Source of the DNA: Tubiluchus corallicola
Taxonomy: Eukaryota > Priapulida > Priapulimorpha > Priapulimorphida > Tubiluchidae
DNA length: 64,000 nucleotides
NCBI GenBank assembly: GCA_030141605.1
Contig: JAQGDQ010000020.1
Location: forward strand, 1,200,001-1,264,000
Reading direction: 5' to 3'
The translations under genes and the position numbers were made by a program. Shown here piece by piece: positions 47,901 to 58,576 of the stretch. Numbering within the stretch: position 1 is the stretch's first letter; every line of letters begins with the position of its first letter. A model generated the notes under the pieces. That model saw only the letters and a list, made by a program, of their open reading frames with translations. It ran no database searches and had not been told where the DNA came from.

Positions 47901-50900
47901 TGGCATATCGTCATACTTTTATGTTGTAATAGGCCCAACTTTGATACTAAATTAAAAGCGCAGCTATTATACTGTATATTTTTTTTGCCCTGCATGTTAC
48001 GTTCTGTGTGCATTGCAGTGGAGGAATTAGTAAGAGTCTGCGCAGACATTGTGATAGCTGGAACAGAATCGACCACAAAGACACTTATTTGGGCGTTGGT
48101 GCTTTTGGGAAGTCATGCCGATGTTGCTCAGAAATTGCAGTCGGAAGTTGATCAGGTAGAGCTGCATATTATTTTTGATTGTTAGCATGGGCCCACCAAT
48201 TTTAGGTAGCCTACTTGGTCTATATGTTCCACTAATAACCTATAAACTTTTTTTTGAAATTTCTAATTGTGAAGACTCTGCAAACTTAATTTGTAGTTTT
48301 ACATTACGTAGAAATGATAATGTGGTGAATAAATTTATAAATCGATGATTTTCGATATTTTGGTATGAAGTCGCCTGCCTCCCTGATTGCATGAATAAAT
48401 TTACAGATGGTGCAATAGGAACTCACTCAGCTGTAAAGCTCGAATTTAATGAACTGTAAAAAGCGTAGGTTGTAAGAAGTAAATATATCGTTTACGTAAG
48501 GACACTCTAAGATGCTCAGGATAATTAGCTAATATTAGGTTGAGACGGATGTACCGTTTATAATGAGCGATATGCACAAGTTACTGGTAATTAACGAAAA
48601 CTCTGCGAGGTCACTGTTTCTTGAAGAAAGAGGACGGATAAGTTTTACGGGCGTATGATGACTATGTCCTCCGAACTGTCCCATAAATTTTAATGTTTCG
48701 TGCGACGTTCTTAAATGTTGCATGCGACGTTGCAATCGTGCAAGGTTGTTGCAAGGTTACTTCGATGAAATATAAGCTCCGGGTTCGAATAACCCAGAGC
48801 TCGTTCCACCCGATCGTATTGGAGGAGACACGTGCAGTGTGTACGGCAAATCACACAAGGAGGGCTATTTGACAGACGAGACAACTTGGGAAGTTCAGCG
48901 TAGACATTTTTCTGCGTTCCTAGGATAATCTAGGCACTGGACAACGAGAAGTCTTATATCAACTATCGGAGTTGACCAAATTGTACTGGGTACATTGGGT
49001 CAATCCACAGAGTTAAGTAATCTTAACATATTGGTAAACTGAGAATTAACTGTGCATATCGGTAGTTCGCATAAGTTCACATTGTACTATAGGATAAGTG
49101 TAAAGTGTACACCTTAGGTGATAGGAATTGAAGAATTGTTCAGAGAGATACTTTTGGAAAGCTATAAACTAGTTGTACGCGTCAAAAGCGCATAAGGACT
49201 AAATCTTGTAAGCTATCTAGAAGCAGTAATTATTGTAAATCAATAAAGCAATTCTCTTTGACATTTAACGATTGAGTTAATGTATGTTATCAGAGTGTTT
49301 AACTCAAGCAACACTATCTCCGATGTACGAATCTGATTAGTTCGCTTTGAATTAACTAGCGCTCATATTGCGGGAGCGTCGCTAGGAAACTTGAGAGAAA
49401 TAGACCTTTTCTCACAACGCGAAGGTCAAGGTGAAGTTTAGATAAGACGATCATTGCTTACTAGACTGATATCCAAAGCTCTCGGAGTCAGGTGAAGAAT
49501 TCACCTTATAGCAATTAGAAATTAAGCGGACATATTAAATTCAATCTATACGATATATAGATTTAAGTCACCTTACACTATACGATCAAGATTAACGGAA
49601 ACATTAGGCATTTCAATTAAGAAAGGTGATAATAATCTTGGAAGCAGAGTCGATTAATCACAAATATTTATTATTTTAAAAAAAGTGCTGTTTAAGTGCT
49701 CAGTTTTTTAGAAAGAACAAATTACATGTGCGCTGCTATACTTCCTAAAGTAGTTCCTAATATTAGATTAAGTAATTGATATATTAGTTGCTCATACTAT
49801 TACCCCTTGCTCATTATATTACGCCTACAATATTACGCTTATAATATTATGCCTACAAATTATTTCTTGGATGTGATTTTTTAGCAAGTAACAGTAAGCG
49901 TTCGCCTTTAGCCATACATTAGCTGTATGGGCACAGACTGATTAAATTAGAGATTTATGAGTTCTTATTATTTTTTAAAGGTTACATGTTCAGAAGAAAA
50001 TCGACGGCTTTCACTGGCAGAAACGCCATTTACTTCAGCCGTCTTGAAAGAAGTGCTGCGATTCAGTAGCGTCGCTTCTATAGGAATGCCTCACGCTACA
50101 TCACGTGACACCTACCTGCGCGGCCATTTTGTACCACGTGATTCAATCGTCATCGCAAATCTATGGCACATCCACCACGACCAGAAAACTTGGGGAGATC
50201 CAACTGCATTTAGGCCTGAGAGATTTTTAGAAAAATCGCAAACACAAGCAGGCAACCCGGCGGACTTTCTTATGCCTTTTGGAATAGGTGCATTTTCTTA
50301 CTGTTAATAGTGTATTAAATCATTCTTCCTAAGTAGTGTAGCTCCCCGTGCTATCACTCCCTGGGAAGAAAGAATCTCGTCATCAACAATGTACACATAC
50401 TTCACTGTCTTAGTAGCCATTCTCTGTCAAACCGCACGCAAGATGTCTGGCAAGTTACGGTACACCACTTAAAAGATGTTCTGTCTTCATCTAATAGTGC
50501 AAATAACGTTTGCCCAATACTCAATTTTACAATACTATGCAAAAACGATCCGTCATTGCTCTAGTGTCAAAAGTGGGTTAAGGAACCTTGGACCATCTTC
50601 ATCGTCCACAACATGATTGATATATAACGTCATACTGGACTTTTTCTCTTTATGGTGTTGTTCACATCAGATGGACAAAGATAGTCCTGGGTTCCTTATC
50701 CCACTTCTGACACCAGTGCAACATAGAGGCGTTAATTTTGGGTCTCAAAACGAGTCAAACAGAGTTGAATCAGTTGAAGACAGAATGAAAATTTAGTATA
50801 GAAAGACTTTCTAGACAACTTTAATTGTGTACTCTACGTATGTCAGAGGAAAAGCTACTGGGCCAGTGAAAATATGCGTAGTAGATTAAATAGGACCTGA

Positions 50901-51819
50901 TATGCACAACCTTCAATCAGGATTCAGGAACGAGACAAGTTTTTCCCTTGGGGTGTATGTATGGAGGTCTCCCCTTCACTGCAGAAGAACAATTTTTTAT
51001 TTTTAAGTGTATTTTGGTGCTCTGTGAGCATTTTAACTAAGCCGTGACAAACTCAATAATATCAGATTAAAGAAAGGCACAAGTCATTTAACATGTTGGG
51101 TTTATTTAATTGCTATCACTATAATTTAGAAAATATAACAAATAATTGCAAAAAACTGTCTATAAAGCGTAAAGTTAAGTTACTAATAGCGCCTTATAAA
51201 ACTTTCGGGCTCATTGGTAACCAGTATTTACTTGAAAATTACCATGTAACTGGTGGACTTCGTGACTTTTCATAATGTTCATGCAAAAGATCACAAGATT
51301 ATTTTTTCCTAGTTTATTGTAAAACTTATTGTACCTTTTGACGGAAATTGGCAGTACTCCACTGTTCTTCAATCGATGAACTACGTCACTGGTGGAAGAA
51401 TAAAATGGAAGCACCCAAGCATAAATTGATCGCGACTTTAACGTTGTTTTACTAATTATACAAGGCGTTACTCACTCTAAATCCTTCTAACATTTTTCAC
51501 AAACATTGAAATAAGCCTAACTTTGCAGACGGTTTGGCCTTTCCTTTAACATTTCCCATTAAACATATTAAACTACTATTATTTTATTTTTTCGAATTCA
51601 GGCCGTCGCATGTGCTTAGGTCGCCACATTGCTCAGACTGAACTCATGACATTTCTGGTTGGGCTTATGCAGCGGTTTGACGTCTTTGTGGTTGGTAATT
51701 CGAAGAACTTAAGTGGCAGCTTCGACGGTTTGATGAACAACCCTCCTGATGTTAACATACAGTTGCTACCAAGAAAACGACTAGTTCGAAACCGTAATGA
51801 AGTCATTTCAAATGGTTGA
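41577..51819 (+). CDS. Cytochrome P450, probably clan 2, 7 coding exons, 527 residues
   Basis: This is a heme-thiolate monooxygenase of microsomal type, anchored in the ER and fed by P450 reductase; the substrate cannot be told. Exons are 41577..41982, 42267..42440, 45217..45393, 45865..46029, 48019..48155, 49981..50287 and 51602..51819. All junctions are GT/AG and phases agree. Residues 26-42 form the N-terminal anchor, PPGPP at 56-60 is the hinge, and W146xxxR150 (helix C) holds a heme propionate. AGTEST at 321-326 is the oxygen-activating I helix, with serine before the threonine. E377xxR380 and FRPERF at 430-435 follow. FGIGRRMCLG at 453-462 has Cys460 as heme ligand. Length is normal for the family and no residue is missing. 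Two ATGs stand in tandem at the start. Clan 2 is inferred from the AFPVVGS hinge, MPFGIGRRMCLG and gene length. It is head to head with FRMD5. Confidence 0.95.
42267..42440 (+). CDS. P450 exon 2
   Basis: It encodes helix C (GLWKKQRKFAVTCLRKM) with the WxxxR motif. Acceptor TTTCAG, donor TTTG|GTAAGG; both junctions split glycine codons. Confidence 0.95.
42441..45216 (+). other. P450 intron 2
   Basis: This 2.8-kb intron contains GTG/GAT-rich simple sequence at 43675-43850 and 44460-44780. A region at 43955-44460 (TGTTACATG at its start, TATAAA at 44124) has some look of a solo LTR, but I could not define both ends. Confidence 0.5.
44460..44780 (+). repeat. GGT/GAT-rich simple sequence
   Basis: Degenerate GGTGATGGT units lead into (GAT)n and (GAC)n at 44720-44775. 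Frames here encode only repetitive peptides. Confidence 0.8.
45217..45393 (+). CDS. P450 exon 3
   Basis: It encodes ICFSSIIIKLMLGEKSFQRG and, at the end, FSWMYYIPSLKK (helices E to F-G). Acceptor CTCAACAG, donor AAAG|GTATGT. The preceding intron is 2.8 kb. Confidence 0.93.
45540..45835 (+). repeat. Degenerate TTTG/TTCA/TTTA tetranucleotide-rich tract in P450 intron 3
   Basis: Loose 4-bp periodicity (TTTGTTTGTTTG, CATTCACTCGTT) makes the plus strand T-rich just before exon 4. Apparent open frames are by-products. Confidence 0.7.
45865..46029 (+). CDS. P450 exon 4
   Basis: It encodes FKQLMQNRNEIREIIREVVT and DNPLDFADFYIKRI (helices G-H). The DFADFYI pattern matches the DxxDxxL/I segment of clan 2 enzymes. 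Acceptor TTTTCCAG, donor AATG|GTATGA. Confidence 0.93.
46230..46735 (+). repeat. Dispersed repeat, copy 1 (P450 intron 4)
   Basis: It shares blocks with 53524-53990: CAGAGCTT, AACAGTAACGCTGTA or variant, AATTTAAACT, CAAGTAAA-like, and the terminal CTTTTCTTCCCCTTT. The third copy on the minus strand shares TAAGTCTTCCAAACAGG and GGTGTACAC. It is an old interspersed family of unknown class. Confidence 0.75.
46736..48018 (+). other. P450 intron 4, distal part
   Basis: A possible hAT-like relic spans about 47130-47660: GGTTTCCAACCTGGG on the left and the complement of GGTTCCCAACCTTTTGG on the right, with no clean target duplication. Otherwise nothing is recognised. Confidence 0.4.
48019..48155 (+). 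CDS. P450 exon 5 (I helix)
   Basis: It encodes EELVRVCADIVIAGTESTTK and then TLIWALVLLG. This is the oxygen-binding I helix. Acceptor TTGCAG, donor CAG|GTAGAG, phase 0 out. Confidence 0.95.
48156..49980 (+). other. P450 intron 5, with a possible LTR-like segment
   Basis: A TATAAG at 48764, an AATAAA at 49241 and TGTTATCAGAGTG at 49285-49297 come in the order expected of an LTR and an initiator-tRNA primer-binding site (typical copia site TGGTATCAGAGC). No second LTR, gag or pol is visible. This is only a suggestion. Confidence 0.3.
49981..50287 (+). CDS. P450 exon 6 (ExxR and PERF)
   Basis: It encodes helix K (LKEVLRF) and the meander (FRPERF), and stops within FGIG of the heme loop. The acceptor is TTTTTTAAAG, poorer in C than the other acceptors but the only one in phase. 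Donor ATAG|GTGCAT. Confidence 0.94.
50288..51601 (+). other. P450 intron 6
   Basis: This is a 1.3-kb intron with no recognised element. Confidence 0.7.
51602..51819 (+). CDS. P450 exon 7 (heme cysteine and C-terminus)
   Basis: It begins RRMCLGRHIAQTELMTFLVG and ends NRNEVISNG with TGA at 51817-51819. Cys460 of the protein is the heme ligand. The family's last-exon border commonly falls just before this cysteine. Confidence 0.95.
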
Positions 51820-52438
51820 ATTTTGCTGAAAGGCACAAGTTTAAACGTGATTACAAGTGCGCGGATGAAATGAATATGAGGAACTTGAATATGAGTATGA
51901 ATATGAGTTTGGGTATGAGTATTGAAATTAACACAGGTCAAAGTATGAAAAAATATGACAAGTGAGCTTTAAAACGCACTTTCTTTATAATGAGTGCATT
52001 AGCCATTGCTAACAGGCCATGTGTTGGTCTATGATTACGTAATTGGCCCACAATTTGAACGTGAAAATATAGAGCTTATAGAGTATTCAGAATTATTCAA
52101 TCTACTAATAATTTCACACGCGAGTTCTTTAAGTAAGCCTATATATGACAACTGTAATACAACATTACAATTGTAATCGTACAAAAACACAACTGCAACA
52201 GTATGTAAAAATTGCAAATAATTGTAAATATTTCTGTAATTGTAAATAACTCTGATGTAATTTTATTGCTTCGTTCTGTCACAGATAATGTTAATTAAAG
52301 ATTAAGTCATGTCTTACATCAGACTTCGTAAATATTGTAAATACCGCAGCTAGGTTTTTTGTAAATAGCTATACTTTATACATATTTTATAGAGTACACA
52401 ATATTTTTGTTCACATAGTTCTGACACATTGTGCACTA

Positions 52439-52477
52439 AATAAAATTTAAATTAAAATTCATTCATGTTAGAATAAA
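52439..52477 (+). promoter_or_regulatory. Possible P450 polyadenylation signals
   Basis: AATAAA occurs at 52439-52444 and 52472-52477, about 620 nt after the P450 stop and before the convergent Rieske gene's stop at 52841. Confidence 0.45.
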
Positions 52478-52840
52478 GCAGTATATTGGTTTTACTTAAA
52501 ATTATTATCATCTTGTACTATATTGTTTTTTAAATACATCTATATCTATATTATCAAAATCATTCATTCGTATTATCGAAAAAACTATATTATCTGAAAA
52601 AATAATCAAACAAGCCAATTAGTTTGGTTCTGACAAAAAAGAACCTTTCAATAACTGCACACGCGAATTGTGGTGTGAATGTCACGCCATATCTAACAGA
52701 TTTGGTATCAGATATAACCATAACAGTAGTTACCAGACGAACCGGATAGCTGCATAGCAGATGTATAAGCAACATGAAACGAAATACAAGCATGTGATAC
52801 TACTGAGCAGCATATCGTAGTTTCTGCGCATGTACGTGCG

Positions 52841-52930
52841 TTAAGATGTTTCCCATTTGGATAAAGACAGGTCGCTCATGTATTTCACATAAACTTCGTC
52901 GTTCTCAATCTTCACTTCATGGGTCTCTTG
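52841..52930 (-). CDS. RFESD: RFESD-like last exon
   Basis: It has 29 codons and TAA at 52841-52843, with acceptor GATGTTTTTCAG. It codes for the final beta strand of the Rieske fold (HEVKIENDEVYVKY) and a short tail. Phase 0 matches the previous exon. Confidence 0.82.
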   Translation of the reverse strand, partial: QETHEVKIENDEVYVKYMSDLSLSKWETS

Positions 52931-55900
52931 CTGAAAAACATCAGAAGTTATACTAGTTTATTTTTTATTCATACACATTCGTTTTTTGTGCTCTTTCCTT
53001 TCCTCGAACGTTTGCTCAATTTCTCCTTACCCGCGCCACTCTCTTTTTTCTTTCACGCATCATTTGTTCGTTCATTCCGTCTGTCTTTCCTTCCGTCTAT
53101 CTGTCCACCTGAAAACCTGTCGGTTTCATCCACCCATATACATCATATATTATATACTTGCACGTATTCCATCATAAACCAACCACTGGACAATTTCCAA
53201 AAGTTTTATTTCGGCCAGTGGCTACTGCCTAGTCACGACCGCTCACTAACTTACCTGTAAACCAAAATTTGTCTTCCCATTTTCCAGATCAAACGAGTAG
53301 CCGTGCCAAGGACAAATAATCTGTCTCGTATTTCCTAAATCTTCAATGTCGCCATTAAACAAAGGGCCTCCTGAAAACGAAGACTGATAAAAACAATGTG
53401 TCTGCATTCTAACATACTAATCATCTAGCAAGTAAAATGAAAGGTCACAGGTTGCCTATCCAGCAATGCAATGCCAACCTTATAGGCATTGCCAAAAATC
53501 CCAATAAATGTGTATTTTAAGCACAAGAAAACACTCTTCATAAATAAAGCTTTAAAAGTTCATGTTGAAACATGTTGTCTTACTTGCATACAGAGCTTCT
53601 AACAGCGCAGTAACGCTATAATAAAATTGTAAATTTAAACTCCCGCTATTAACCGTCAGGTGCAGACATTATGGGGGTAAGTCATTTGAAATAAGTTCAG
53701 ATATCATTCCCTAAAGTTTGAAAAGATAATCATAGGATTCGCAGCACACTTTTCACTAATCAAGTAAAAGTTTAAAATTACTTTATATTGTCAGTTAGAT
53801 CAATAATACGTTTTCTGAGGGAATGTGATTCAGGGACGTTTTGCCAGTGAACATTTTAAATTAAGAATTTCCATTTTCAATTACTAAGCATTTCAAACAG
53901 GTAAATATAATTAAGTGCTGAGTAATATAGTTTTGTATGGAAAGTTATTTGGGATATATTTAAAATTCCGTTTTCTTCCCCTTTAATACTTTCAATAAAA
54001 GCCTAGTAAGGCTTAACACAAACCAATGACGAAATTCCTATCTCTTTATACTTATGAGTGCAGTCGGTTAATATTTAGTATTTAATTTTTTATTTACCTT
54101 TTTTTGTTTAAGCATGGCTATGTTGGGTTCACTAAAACTAGATTGTACTTGAACTCATGTGGAAAAAAAGCAAAAAAGCACGCCAGAAAATCAGAAAAAA
54201 GAACAGAAAAGAAAAAGAAGAACAAAAATGCGTTTTCTTTGTTCACCTGGTTTGACTGTCTAGAGTCACTAATAGCTACGATACAAATGCAAGACAACAA
54301 TAAACTGACTGACTGGCTGATTACAAAAATAAATAAGCGCTGAGAGAAGTAGACAGACAGACAGACAGTCGGATGGACAGACAGGCGGAAGGCAGGCAGT
54401 CAGCCAGACAGACAGAGAGACAAATAAGCAGACAAACAAAACAAAGCAGACAAACATCCATTAAAGACATAATAATATAAGAAGAATAACTACTAATATA
54501 CTTATTAACGATTAACTACTAAAAGAACTAATATACTCTGTAATTTACATAATGCTTTCTGTTCGTGGACCTACCTTGCACGTCCAGACTCACTACCTAC
54601 AAACTGTAGCAAATCCGTTAGGCCTTTCTAACCTACATTCTCCTTATAACAGAACTGTTAAAAAGAAATCTATGAGCAATGTCTGTCAGTTTGCATAATC
54701 TTTTCCACAATTGTTAAGTAATTTTGTACTATGCATAATGATACGATACGTATGAATGTGCCATATGTACACATTACGAAAATCTTTTGGCCTTAATAGA
54801 GCAGTTACTTGTAAGCTTCAACGGCTGGGTTTATGTCTAAATTTTTGTCGTACATAAACCGGTGAGAATTACTGTAAATGTGACATATGATGGATGTAAA
54901 CTTGCTAATTTAATAAATATTTTCTCACTCACTCACCAGGACTAGGAGGTTGGGAGGTATCTATTATATTTCCATTCACATGGTTTGCTTATTTGTGCTT
55001 ACATAGACATATATACATTAACATTTATTTGCTTATAGCTGCCACAAATCATACTATTTATGGGCAATATTGATTAATTTGATTCAACAGTACTAATCAA
55101 CTTTTAAAAACCATTGTGGCGATACACGATGTATGACCCAGGCGTGGACGGAAGAATGGCAAAATTGCTTCTGTAATTGAAAGGCTAATTAGACTGTAGT
55201 CATGGCAACGGGTAGGGACCAAAGACGAATGCTATGGAATTAGAAATAGTTAATTATGAGTTATAAGTATAATTACATAGTTATTAAAGTGGACGCTTGA
55301 GCAATAACGCAGATATTGAAGTGTTCGTTTGGGCATAAAATCAAATCCCTGCTAGTCATAAGTTCTTAATTTGTAATCGAAATCAAACCAAATCTGTCGT
55401 CAATTTTTCAGGACTAGATCAGGCTATACAGCATGAGGGTGATTCGGGCTGAATTATTAGGCCCTTATATGCAGGAAACGTAGTAGTGTTACTGAACAAG
55501 TAATTGGCTCCTGTGTCCTGAAGCTGATTTGAATATTCCGTGACCGATCTGAAATGCCACATTTCTGAATTGAGATTTTCTACGCATGCGCAACTACATA
55601 ACTGGGCTATAGAACCACAATTAAGTTGTGGTCTATAGTAATAATAATAATAATAAAATGAGTTGATTTGAGAAATTATAGGTCAGATATATAACAATAC
55701 TTACATCGCGGGGAAGGTGAAGTTGTTAAGATAAGATAACGAGATAAGTCAAAATTTCAATAACAGAGATTCATTGCCAATTTTTCACTATTAAAAGGAG
55801 ATTTGTGTTCTAGGAATATATTCGATGACAGTTCATGCAGCTGCAAAAATTCGACTCAGAGCCCCGCCATTATTTTTTTTTAGTGTTCAAACTATGACAT

Positions 55901-55970
55901 GCACAGAACACTATTATTGGATCAGCTCTGCAGCAGCATCAGCAGCAGCAGCAGCAGCAACAGCAACAGT

Positions 55971-56039
<69 letters not shown>

Positions 56040-56199
56040 AACGAAAACGACAACAACAACGACAACGACAATGGCGACGACGACAACGACAACGACAATA
56101 ACAGCAACAACAACAACGACAACGACAATGGAGGCGACAACAACGAAAACGAGAACAACGACAACGACAACAACAGCAACAACAACAACAACGACAACG

Positions 56200-56249
<50 letters not shown>

Positions 56250-58576
56250 AACAACAACAACAACAATATTGAGTGAGTGGTTCTAAATATTAATGAAAAT
56301 TAGGTTTCTTCAAAGACAAAGAGAAGGATGGGATCAAAACATTCGATAAACTTGAAATAAGGTTAATGAGAGCAACTGGCAAATCGGATAGTATGTAACT
56401 GTTAGGATGGAAGACTTTAACTTATAACACAATACCTTCTGTCATCAAAACGTTTATCAGTATCCATCCTCACAGTAGTGGCAAAACAGTGGTGTTATCT
56501 TAATCAAGTTATCTTAATTTACATACTATTAACAAATAATAATCTTTCCATCTTTTATATCATCTCATATATGAGCTTCATTCATTACATCATTCCATTT
56601 TAAGCACTAATGTTTTTTTGTTTTTTTTATCATACGATTCACTTTAAATTTTCAGATTATTTCCATTACTTTTTTCTTTCACAGTGTGGGACAATATAAC
56701 AAGCCCTGCTTTTTGATTGCCCGCAACACATTTACATTCGTATATAGGTGAACAGTGTTTGAGGCTTTTCCTGTGCAGAAACAATAAAAGCTTATTGTAC
56801 CGAGTACGCGATTGTAGTATTATGTGACCCATTTAATTGTGAGTCTACTACACTAAAGGACTGAATTAGTCTATGCTGCCATCTACAGTCGTTGTTTTAC
56901 ACTAATTATACAAAGTTTGTCAGAGATTGATTTTTGTTTCTAAATATTATTTCCTTTTGCTTTTATAGATATTCATTAATCAGAGTAATTAGATTGTTAA
57001 TTTCATGCTTTAATTCTGGTTCTAACTCTCTTATTCAAGTTTAAATAGAGAAAAATTATAACATTATAACACAGCTTTCTGTAAACCAATAATCTTTGTT
57101 CTGCTATCAAAGAACTCAAGTAGACTTTGATTTTGGTTTGACTAGTAGTCTGTAGAGTATAGGTGACCTTTCCATTTATGGTCTGTATGCATGAATGTGA
57201 TGTACCTTCCAATAGGAACTTGTATGTCTGGTCATGTGATTACAGCTTTATTTTCTCAGGCATGCAAGTTTCAGTTGATCTAGAGACAGCATTGAGAAAG
57301 GATGCAAATTTTCTACTTGAAAATATCATATTGTTAACTTTATGACTGTTTGTTCAATTTTGTGATTGAGGTGAACATTGTATACGTTTTACAATAAAAT
57401 GATTGCAAATTTCTACAGCCCGCAACACATTTACATCTATATATAGGTGAACAGTGTGTGAGGCTTTTCCTGTGCAGAAGCAATAAAAAACTTATTTGTA
57501 TTACGTTTATTGTAGGCCCTTTCACTATATATTGTACATGAAACTATTGTAAATGTGTAATGTGAAATAAATGACTTACTTAGCATAATAATTAGGATAA
57601 GATAACATCAACTTCCATTTTAACAGCAATAAAACTCTGAGGTTATGTCACCAACCTGAAACACATTAATTTTAGTGCAATTTTACTCGGCAGTTTGTCG
57701 ATTTTAGTAACTTTCATTTAAATTGTAAATTCTGACTGATTGTTACCAGGTGGTGAATGCAACGCATCTTATGGAAAAAATTTTTGACTAATCCAGATAT
57801 CTATATTATTATCGTTTATTGACCATAAATGTTTTTGTAAGTAATACAATCAATGTGAAGTAGAAAACATACGTAAGTTTATCAAAGTATGCGAAGCGTA
57901 CTAAATAACATAATATTACGTAACGAGCTTTTACAATTGTTACAGCCGATGATACTTACTCGAATCATAATTTCATTTTTCCTAGACCTTACTAAACTAG
58001 TTTATATTTTATTTTTGAATTTCTAGTTGCACTTATAGTTTAGCTTGCACCAGGCGCATTTGCCCAGAACAGTGTATGTTTTTATATGAACTAACACTGA
58101 TTGTCTGTCTTTTATTATGATGGTCAATGTTTTTAAAATGGCAAATAAAGATTTTACTACTACTACTACTACTACCACCACTACCACTACCACTACCACT
58201 ACCACTACCACTACCACTACCACTACCACTACTACAGACAATGAACAATTTACTTAATAACGCATGGGAAGATATCACCTGATTCAAGTGGAGTAGCCTA
58301 GGCTCTGCATAAAAAAGATGAGCTCGAGTCAAGTACTATAATGTTATCGAATATAGTTTACTTAACTAGCAGATAGGGGGCGTGCGAACAGCACATGGTG
58401 TTCGATCTTGAATACTAAGACCCACACTCACCCGACCCTTCTCTCTCGTGGAATTCTCGACCACCTTCCTGTTTCTGCCTTCAACCTGTGTGAAGACAGC
58501 ACTCGATCAGAACATGTATATCGCCTATGCTGTGCAGGTGCTGCCGCCTGTCGGCTGCCGCAGGAAGTTTTACCAT
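52841..58576 (-). CDS. RFESD: Soluble Rieske [2Fe-2S] domain protein, RFESD-like; exons 58576-58486 (tentative), 53370-53255, 52930-52841
   Basis: This encodes a small Rieske iron-sulfur protein, a one-electron carrier whose cluster is held by two Cys and two His. Exon 53370-53255 reads GPLFNGDIEDLGNTRQIICP then WHGYSFDLENG, giving the second ligand pair CPWH. Exon 52930-52841 reads QETHEVKIENDEVYVKYMSD and ends WETS, matching the last strand of human RFESD (HTVTVDNGNIYVTL). The first ligand pair, CxH, must lie upstream. At 58576-58486 a minus-strand frame ending IGDIHVLIECCLHTG|GT fits RFESD (GEYHAMDIRCYHSG) and has the right phase 1 donor. The joined product is 98 residues against about 157 in human RFESD, so an upstream exon may be missing. 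The protein looks soluble: there is no membrane segment. It converges with the P450. Confidence 0.72.
53255..53370 (-). CDS. RFESD: RFESD-like central exon with CPWH cluster motif
   Basis: The acceptor TTTTCAG and donor CAG|GTAAGT bracket GPLFNGDIED and IICPWHGYSFDLENGK. CPWH-x-FDL is the second cluster-binding loop of Rieske proteins. Entry phase 1 requires a preceding ...CxHxG half. Confidence 0.88.
53524..53990 (+). repeat. Dispersed repeat, copy 2
   Basis: It is similar along its length to 46230-46735, including TTGCATACAGAGCTTCTAAC, GCAGTAACGCT, CATTTCAAACAGGTAA and TTCTTCCCCTTTAAT. It lies in the large Rieske-gene intron. Confidence 0.72.
54355..54430 (+). repeat. (AGAC)n-type microsatellite
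   Basis: GACAGACAGACAGACAG is followed by diverged CAGG/CAGA units. Confidence 0.85.
54431..55925. other. Intronic DNA of the Rieske gene, nothing recognised
   Basis: This is AT-rich sequence without transposon ends or coding signals that I can support. Confidence 0.5.
55932..56272 (+). repeat. (CAACGA)n hexanucleotide and CAG/CAA microsatellite
   Basis: CAG/CAA units lead into long runs of ACAACG with scattered CAA and GGC variants. All plus frames stay open (Thr, Asp-Asn and Gln/Arg repeats), which explains the long apparent proteins. Confidence 0.93.
56273..58020. other. Intronic DNA of the Rieske gene with a short duplicated motif
   Basis: A roughly 75-bp segment at 56715-56795 (GCCCGCAACACATTTACATT, AGGTGAACAGTGT, GAGGCTTTTCCTGTGCAGAA) recurs at 57417-57490, probably as two copies of one retroposon end with AATAAAA following. 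Nothing else is recognised. Confidence 0.55.
58025..58236 (+). mobile_element. LINE-type 3' end with TAC/CCACTA microsatellite tail
   Basis: GCATTTGCC..CAGTGTATGTTTTTAT, CTAACACTGATTG and ATGGCAAATAAAGATTTTA match the element at 62348-62582. They are followed directly by (CTA)n and (CCACTA)n, the usual microsatellite tail of L2/CR1-like LINEs. Confidence 0.75.
58486..58576 (-). CDS. RFESD: Candidate RFESD-like first exon with CLH cluster motif
   Basis: From an ATG in good context (GGCCATGG) the frame reads MVKLPAAADRRQHLHSIGDI, then HVLIECCLHT and a split glycine codon at G|GTTGAA. CLHTG supplies the CxH ligand pair. The frame is open above the ATG too, so the true 5' border is uncertain. 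Chance occurrence of the motif with the right phase in this interval is not negligible. Confidence 0.5.

Noticed and set aside
52959-53260. 113-codon plus-strand frame with a hydrophobic start
   Set aside because: It runs antisense to the Rieske exons and intron and shows no known motif.
55825-56286. Thr-rich 153-codon, Asp/Asn-rich and Ser/Leu-rich frames
   Set aside because: They are products of the CAACGA hexanucleotide tract.
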